Shown here one piece after another: positions 58,540-64,000 of a stretch of 64,000 nucleotides of DNA (within the stretch, counting starts at the first letter, position 1; every line of letters starts with the position of its first letter). Position numbers and translations under genes: made by a program. Location of the stretch: the NCBI RefSeq assembly GCF_016704835.1, contig NZ_JADIZJ010000005.1:1-64000 (forward strand). The letters are read 5' to 3'. The notes beneath the pieces were generated by a model. The model saw nothing but the letters and a program-made list of their open reading frames with translations. It made no database searches and was not told the origin of the DNA. Origin of the DNA: Sphingopyxis sp. GTDB lineage: Bacteria; Pseudomonadota; Alphaproteobacteria; Sphingomonadales; Sphingomonadaceae.

Positions 58540-59838
58540 TCAGATCAACACATCCACCGTGTGGATCAGCACGCCGACAAGTCCGCCGACCAGCGTTCCG
58601 TTGATGCGAATATATTGCAAGTCGTCGCCGACAGCGCTTTCCAACCGGTCGGTGATCGTCTTGGCATCCCAGCCGCGGATCGTGTCCGACACCAGTTTCA
58701 GCGCCGTCTCGCCATAGCTGTCAACCATGCCGACGACGGCGCGGCGGGCGTAGCGGTTGAGCGTGCGTTTGATATGGGCATCCTCGCCCAGCATCGCGCC
58801 AAATTGCGTGACCAGTTCGCCGATCCGTCCCGCCAGCATCGTTTCGGGGTCGCGCGCCGCCTTGAGCAGCGCGCCGCGGCCCTGTTCCCACAAGCCGTCG
58901 AGCCAGCGTTTGACGGCCTTGTTCTCGAGCAGCTCGTCGCGGACCTTGGCAACCTTGGCTTTCACTTCGGCGTCGTGCTGCAGGTCGAGCGCCATCTTGG
59001 CGAGCCCTTCCTCGACGCGAATGCGCAGCGGGTGCGTCTCATCCACCGCCATCTCGCTGAGCAGCTTCGACAGCCCGGCGACGATGCGGTTCGAAATGCT
59101 CTCGTCGAGCCCGGTGAAGCGGACAATCGCGTTCGAATTGTCGTGGACCATCTGATGAATCAGATGATCGTTGAGTTCGAGCGTCTTCGACCCCCATTTG
59201 ACCATCGCGTCGAGCAGCGGCTGGTGCCGTCCCTCGGCCAACGCCGCCTGCAATGCCTGACCCAGCAAGGGCGCGACGTCGAGTTCGCGCAGGCGATCGG
59301 CGATCGCCGATTTGACCATCCCGCCCAGCCGTTGCTGGTCGAGGGCGCCGAGCGCGTCGGCGATGATCCGCGACGCGCCGATCTTGAGCCGCCCGCCCCC
59401 CTCGGCCGGTTGCGACAGAAAGGCACCGACCGCTCCGGCGACGTCGAGCGTCTGCATTTTGCGCGCAATCAGGCGCGGCAGCAGGAAGTTGGTCAGCAGG
59501 AAACGCGCAAGCGTATCGCCGATGCGGTTCTTGTTGCGCGGAACGATCGCGGTGTGCGGGATCGGGATCCCCATCGGGTGCCGGAACAGCGCGGTGACCG
59601 CGAACCAGTCGGCGAGCCCGCCGACCATCGCCGCCTCGGCAAACGCGCGGACAAAGCCCACCGCCGGGTGAACGTCCTGATAAAATTTGGCGGTGATGAA
59701 CACCAGCGCCATCACCACCAGCATGCCGGTCGCGACGACGCGAATGTTCAGCCCGCCGGTCGGAACGGCAACGCCCACCCGCATGGGGTGGGCGCGTCCC
59801 ATCTCGTCCGGGGGCGAGGGATTATCGATCATCACCAT
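58540..59838 (-). CDS. DUF445 family inner-membrane protein
   Basis: A protein of about 432 residues with one clear N-terminal membrane segment (VVATGMLVVMALVFITAKFYQ, about 35-55) and a conserved DUF445 opening, GLADWFAVTALFRHPMGIPIPHTAIV. The rest is helical and hydrophilic with SYGETALKLVSDTIRGWDAKT near the end, then a possible second membrane segment (INGTLVGGLVGVLIHTVDVLI). No function is known. The start is uncertain; ATG codons at 59838 and 59832 are close together. Confidence 0.8.
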   Translation of the reverse strand: MVMIDNPSPPDEMGRAHPMRVGVAVPTGGLNIRVVATGMLVVMALVFITAKFYQDVHPAVGFVRAFAEAAMVGGLADWFAVTALFRHPMGIPIPHTAIVPRNKNRIGDTLARFLLTNFLLPRLIARKMQTLDVAGAVGAFLSQPAEGGGRLKIGASRIIADALGALDQQRLGGMVKSAIADRLRELDVAPLLGQALQAALAEGRHQPLLDAMVKWGSKTLELNDHLIHQMVHDNSNAIVRFTGLDESISNRIVAGLSKLLSEMAVDETHPLRIRVEEGLAKMALDLQHDAEVKAKVAKVRDELLENKAVKRWLDGLWEQGRGALLKAARDPETMLAGRIGELVTQFGAMLGEDAHIKRTLNRYARRAVVGMVDSYGETALKLVSDTIRGWDAKTITDRLESAVGDDLQYIRINGTLVGGLVGVLIHTVDVLI

Positions 59839-59895
59839 CAAATGGCGAAGCGGCGCAAAAGTTGCAACCAACGCGGCACATTTGGCCGCGCCCGG

Positions 59896-62800
59896 TCACT
59901 CGGCCGGCTGCGGCGCCGGCTCCCCGTGCGGCTTGGTATCATCGCCATGCCGATAGGTGAGCAGATTGCGCGAGAAGAAGCGGCCAAGACGTTTTTCGAC
60001 GCTGTCGGCCAGGCTAAAGCCCGCCGGAACGATCAGCAGCGTCAGCAGCGTCGACAGGATCAGCCCGCCGATCACGACCACGCCCATCGGCGCGCGCCAG
60101 GCGCCGTCGCCCGACAGCGAGATCGCCGTCGGCACCATGCCCGCGACCATCGCAACCGTGGTCATCACGATCGGCTGGGCGCGCTTGCGCCCTGCATCGA
60201 GCAATGCCTCCATCTTGCCGACCCCGTGATCCATCTCCTCGATCGCGAAATCGACGAGCAGGATCGAGTTTTTGGCGACGATCCCAAGCAGCATCAGCAG
60301 CCCGATATAGACCGGCATCGAAATTTCCATGCCGGTGATCGCGAGGCCGAGCAGCCCGCCGAGCGGCGCGAGCAGCAGCGACGACATGTTGACCAGCGGC
60401 GACAGGAAACGGCGATAGAGCAGCACCAGCGTCGAAAAGACGAGGAGCAGTCCCGACACCACCGCGATGATGAAGTTGTTGATCAGCTCGGCCTGCCATT
60501 TGGCATCGCCCTGCACCACTCTGCGGATGCCTTGCGGCATATTCTTGACCGCAGGCAGCGCGTCGATCCTTTTCTGCGCCTCTCCCGTGACCAGCCCTGG
60601 CGCGAGATCGGCGCCGATAACGATACGCCGCGTCTGGTTGTACCGGCGCAATTCGGTCGGCCCTGCGCCGAACCCGATTTCGGCGACCGATTTGAGCGGC
60701 ACCGTCGTTCCGCGCGAGGTGGGAACGGGCAAATTCTCGATCGTTGCCAGGCTGCGGCGCGAATCTTCGGACAAGAGCACCCGGATCGGGATCTGGCGAT
60801 CGGACAGCGAGAATTTCGCGGCATTCTGATCGATGTCGCCCAAGGTCGCGATGCGGATCGTCTGGCTGAGCGCCGCTGTGGTCACGCCGAGCTCGGCGGC
60901 CAGGTCCATGCGCGGATTGACGATGATTTCGGGACGCGGAATGTCACCCTCGATGCGCGGTGCGCGCAATTCTTTCACGCCGCCCATCTGGGCAACGATT
61001 GTGCGGGCATGTTTTTCGAGTGCGACCGGATCGTCGCCGCCAATCACCATCGTGATGTCGCGGCCTGAAAAGCCGCCAGACTGGCTCTGGAACGACACCC
61101 GCGCATCGGGGATCGCCGCCAGCTTGGGTTGCAGACTGCGTTCCCATTCGACGCTGCTAATTTCACGATCTTTCTTGAGCGTGATGAAGCCATTCCCGCC
61201 GCCAACATTGACGTCGTAAAAAGCCGTTTGAACCACAGGGCTGTTGTCGAGTATCGCGCCAATCTGCCGCGCGATGGTTTCGCTCTGCGCCAGCGTCGAA
61301 CCCGGCGGCAGCTCGTAACGCACCTGACTGTAATCGCTGTTCGTCGTCGGCTGGAACTGCTGCGGCAACACCGCGAACAAGCCAATGCTCGATAGAAAGG
61401 CAAGCAGACCGATGCCGACGATCCAGACGCGATGGTCATGCAGCCGCGCCCAGGCGCGCTGGGCCATGAACTTCGCCCAATGGGTCATGGCCCATTGGCG
61501 CATCCCCATCGCGTAAGCGAGAGCGCCGATCAGGATGGCAAGCAGGCTCGCCGCCAAGAAGGTGACAATCGCCATCAGCGGCGTCAACACGAGGAAATGG
61601 ACTGCCGGATTCGGGCCATCCTGTCCCGCCGGAACGGGCTGGAAATATGAGAAGATTGAATAGAGGACATAGAGTCCGGCCAGAACGAGCGGCACCGCAA
61701 GAAAGGCGATCTTGGTCTGCGTGCCGTCATAGCGCGCGCGCACCGCCTGCTGCTTGCTGCTGTCGAGCGTCCACGCGAGCAGCCGCTCGTAGCGATCGAC
61801 CCACGGCCCCGCCGCATGCTCCTGCTCGCCCTGCGCCGACAGGAAATAGGCGGCAATCATCGGCGTGATCATACGCGCGACCGCCAGACTGACGAGCACC
61901 GCGAACACGACGGTCATCCCGAACTGGACGAAGAACTGGCCCGAAATGCCGGGCATCAGCGCAACGGGCAGGAACACTGCGACGATCGACATTGTTGTCG
62001 CGACGACCGCCAGGCCGATCTCGTCCGCGGCGTCGATCGACGCCTGATAGGCGGTCTTGCCCATGCGCATGTGCCGGACGATATTTTCGATCTCGACGAT
62101 GGCGTCATCGACCAGCACCCCGGCGACCAGACTGAGCGCGAGCAGCGACAGGCTGTTCAGCGAGAAGCCCATCAGGTCCATGAACCAAAAGGTCGGGATC
62201 GCCGACAGCGGGATCGCCAGCGCACTGATCAGCGTCGCGCGCCAGTCGCGCAGGAAGAGGAACACGACGATGACCGCGAGCACCGCCCCCTCGCCCATCG
62301 CCAGCATCGAACTGCGATATTGTTCCTTGGTATATTCGGTGCGCGTGAACAGGATCTTGAAATCGACCTTGGGATTGGCCTTCTTGATCTCTGCCAGCTT
62401 CTTCATCGTCTCGTCATGGACGGTGACGTCGGACGCGCCCTTGGCCTTTTCGATCGAGAAGCTGAGCACCTGCCGCCCCTTGATCTTTGCCAGATTGCGC
62501 TGTTCGGCATAGCCGTCGGTGACCTTGGCGACGTCGGACAGGCGCACGGTACGACCGTTGCCGATCGACAGTCGGGTGTCGCCAAGTTCAAAGGCGTTCG
62601 CGGCGTTGCCAAGCACGCGCACGGCCTGTTCGCTGCCCGCGATTTCGGTGCGGCCGCCCGCAGCGTTGACGTTGGTCTGGCGCAGCTGCTGGTTTACCTG
62701 GCTCGCGGTCAGGCCATAGCTTTGCATGCGCGCGGGATCGAGGATGACGCGGATTTCGCGGTCGACCCCGCCCGAACGGCGTACTTGGCTCATGCCGGGG

Positions 62801-63312
62801 ATTGCCAGCAGCTCTTTGGCAACCGTATTGTCGACGTACCACGACAATTGTTCCAGCGTCATGTCCGACGCTTCGACGGCAAAATAGGTGATCGGGCCAC
62901 CGGCGATGTCGACGCGCACCACCTGCGGTTCGAGGATCCCGTCAGGCAGGTCGCTGCGGATCTGCTGAACCGCCTGATTCACATCGTTATAGGCGCGGTC
63001 GATCGGGGTGCCGATCGCGAACTGCACCATCGTGCGGCTGTTACCCTCGCCGACATAGGACGACATTTCGTCGACCCCGCTGACCCCGCGAACCGCGGCT
63101 TCGACGCGCTGCGTCACTTGCGTTTCAAGCTCTGAAGGCGCGGCGCCCGGCTGGGCAACAATGACCTGCACCGCAGGAAATTCGATGTCCGGATTGTCGT
63201 TCACGTCCATCCGGTTGAAGCTGACGATCCCCGCCAGCAGCAACAGCACGAACATGACGATCGGCGGCACCGGATTGCGGATGCACCAGGCGGAGATGTT
63301 GCGAAAGCTCAT
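59896..63312 (-). CDS. RND multidrug efflux permease (AcrB/HAE1 type)
   Basis: A proton-driven efflux pump of the RND superfamily with 1,138 residues. The N-terminus ([20 protein letters not shown]) is typical, the TM4 residues [14 protein letters not shown] (about 398-411) carry the proton-relay Asp pair, and the porter and second half follow to [20 protein letters not shown]. AcrB has about 1,049 residues; this protein is longer. Between about 517 and 627 an insertion includes two hydrophobic segments (about 535-556 and 571-602). It follows the membrane fusion gene on the same strand. Confidence 0.93.
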   Translation of the reverse strand: MSFRNISAWCIRNPVPPIVMFVLLLLAGIVSFNRMDVNDNPDIEFPAVQVIVAQPGAAPSELETQVTQRVEAAVRGVSGVDEMSSYVGEGNSRTMVQFAIGTPIDRAYNDVNQAVQQIRSDLPDGILEPQVVRVDIAGGPITYFAVEASDMTLEQLSWYVDNTVAKELLAIPGMSQVRRSGGVDREIRVILDPARMQSYGLTASQVNQQLRQTNVNAAGGRTEIAGSEQAVRVLGNAANAFELGDTRLSIGNGRTVRLSDVAKVTDGYAEQRNLAKIKGRQVLSFSIEKAKGASDVTVHDETMKKLAEIKKANPKVDFKILFTRTEYTKEQYRSSMLAMGEGAVLAVIVVFLFLRDWRATLISALAIPLSAIPTFWFMDLMGFSLNSLSLLALSLVAGVLVDDAIVEIENIVRHMRMGKTAYQASIDAADEIGLAVVATTMSIVAVFLPVALMPGISGQFFVQFGMTVVFAVLVSLAVARMITPMIAAYFLSAQGEQEHAAGPWVDRYERLLAWTLDSSKQQAVRARYDGTQTKIAFLAVPLVLAGLYVLYSIFSYFQPVPAGQDGPNPAVHFLVLTPLMAIVTFLAASLLAILIGALAYAMGMRQWAMTHWAKFMAQRAWARLHDHRVWIVGIGLLAFLSSIGLFAVLPQQFQPTTNSDYSQVRYELPPGSTLAQSETIARQIGAILDNSPVVQTAFYDVNVGGGNGFITLKKDREISSVEWERSLQPKLAAIPDARVSFQSQSGGFSGRDITMVIGGDDPVALEKHARTIVAQMGGVKELRAPRIEGDIPRPEIIVNPRMDLAAELGVTTAALSQTIRIATLGDIDQNAAKFSLSDRQIPIRVLLSEDSRRSLATIENLPVPTSRGTTVPLKSVAEIGFGAGPTELRRYNQTRRIVIGADLAPGLVTGEAQKRIDALPAVKNMPQGIRRVVQGDAKWQAELINNFIIAVVSGLLLVFSTLVLLYRRFLSPLVNMSSLLLAPLGGLLGLAITGMEISMPVYIGLLMLLGIVAKNSILLVDFAIEEMDHGVGKMEALLDAGRKRAQPIVMTTVAMVAGMVPTAISLSGDGAWRAPMGVVVIGGLILSTLLTLLIVPAGFSLADSVEKRLGRFFSRNLLTYRHGDDTKPHGEPAPQPAE

Positions 63313-63350
63313 GATTCAAACGCCTTTTGTGCGTATGCGGTCCGGGACGA

Positions 63351-64000
63351 CTATTGCGGCGATTTCTGAACCACCGGCTTCACCTTGTCGCCGACGTTCA
63401 GGAAGGCACCGGCCAGTACGACCACCCGTTCGTTGCCGGCAAGGCCCGAGGCGATCGACACGCCGTCGTCGGTCACCGTTCCCACCTTGATCGCGCGACG
63501 CTGGATCGTGTTCTTATTGTCCACGATCAGCACATAATTGCCCTCGGGGCCGCTCTGGACAGCGCTTTCGGGCAGCAACGGAGCTTCTTCTGTTCCCGAA
63601 ATCAATCGTGCGTCGGCAAAGCCGCCGGGGCGAAGCGCTGCGCTGTACGGTACCGCGATGCGGACCATGCCCTGACGCGTGTCGGGGTTGATCACCGGCG
63701 ACACCTGCCACACCTGTCCTTCGACGTTCAGATTGCTGCCAACCGGCGTGATTGTAGCGCGCGTGCCGACGCGCACCCGCTGCAAATCGGCCTCGGCCAT
63801 CTGCGCCAGCAATTCCATCTCGCCGCCGCGGGCCATGCGGAACAGCACCCCGCTGCCTGCGCCAACGATCTGCCCGGGCTCAACGCCGCGCGTCAGGACC
63901 AGGCCGGCGGCGGGGGCGACGATGTTGAGACGGCCGTTGCGGGCCTGCGCCTCGGCATATTGCGCCTGCGCGACGCGGACGCGCGCGTTCGCGGCATCGC
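63351..64000 (-). CDS. RND efflux membrane fusion protein, C-terminal part (partial)
   Basis: The minus-strand frame runs from the window end (ANARVRVAQAQYAEAQARNG, a coiled-coil-like segment) through NIVAPAAGLVLTRGVEPGQIV (lipoyl-like hairpin) and into the beta-barrel part ADARLISGTEEAPLLPESAV, ending at 63351. It is the HlyD/AcrA-type periplasmic adaptor that joins the RND permease to an outer-membrane channel. The N-terminus is outside the window. It lies 38 bases upstream of the permease gene, so they form an operon. Confidence 0.9.
   Translation of the reverse strand, partial: DAANARVRVAQAQYAEAQARNGRLNIVAPAAGLVLTRGVEPGQIVGAGSGVLFRMARGGEMELLAQMAEADLQRVRVGTRATITPVGSNLNVEGQVWQVSPVINPDTRQGMVRIAVPYSAALRPGGFADARLISGTEEAPLLPESAVQSGPEGNYVLIVDNKNTIQRRAIKVGTVTDDGVSIASGLAGNERVVVLAGAFLNVGDKVKPVVQKSPQ

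Overview
The window looks like chromosome of a GC-rich alphaproteobacterium of the order Sphingomonadales, most like Sphingopyxis or a close relative. This is inferred from the resemblance of the predicted proteins to that group, the GC-rich codon usage, and gene neighbourhoods such as DUF2066-like/hdaA/ppk/ppx facing purM-purN. No rRNA gene, complete tRNA gene or CRISPR array was found.

Region 1 (about 1-15,000) is accessory and decaying. It opens with the edge of an IS91-type element (a transposase cut by the window start, plus a tyrosine recombinase). Next is a sugar-uptake and beta-glucan locus: MFS transporter, TonB-dependent receptor, GH3 beta-glucosidase, LacI-type regulator and GH6 cellulase. 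The receptor, both hydrolases and the regulator are each broken. The receptor and hydrolases carry single-base losses; the regulator has an internal deletion and a lost start codon. Then comes a hipBA-type module with an intact antitoxin gene, four regularly spaced operators and a frameshifted toxin gene. A GFA-family gene, purT and a fragment of an intradiol dioxygenase follow.

Region 2 (15,029-27,550) is metabolic core: polA, a small secreted protein, a CDP-alcohol phosphatidyltransferase, pheA (prephenate dehydratase), two overlapping cytochrome c genes, a LOG-family protein, an extensin-like lipoprotein, serC-serA behind a structured leader, hisZ and a DOPA-dioxygenase-like protein.

Region 3 (27,745-43,693) is almost entirely on the minus strand: rpoC and rpoB with a clear promoter and a terminator-like leader hairpin and no ribosomal protein genes upstream, an Hsp70-like protein, then ppx, ppk, hdaA and a membrane-anchored DUF2066-like protein packed with overlapping ends.

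Region 4 (43,779-54,983) holds purM and purN (the latter fused to a YjbR-like domain), ndk, holC, pepA, the envelope/ribosome cluster lptD-surA-pdxA-rsmA, and a small monooxygenase-like gene.

Region 5 (55,085-64,000) has pepN, an SDR-like gene, a DUF445 membrane protein and an RND efflux pump with its membrane fusion protein, the latter cut by the window end. GC-rich hairpins and dispersed palindromic repeats fill many intergenic spaces. One, at 44,985-45,030, is an abnormal G/C homopolymer block that may be an assembly fault.

No clearly new multi-gene system was found. The most informative signals are the 27-bp-phased operator array before hipB, the rpoB leader, the concentration of lesions between 5.5 and 11.4 kb, and the PurN-YjbR fusion.
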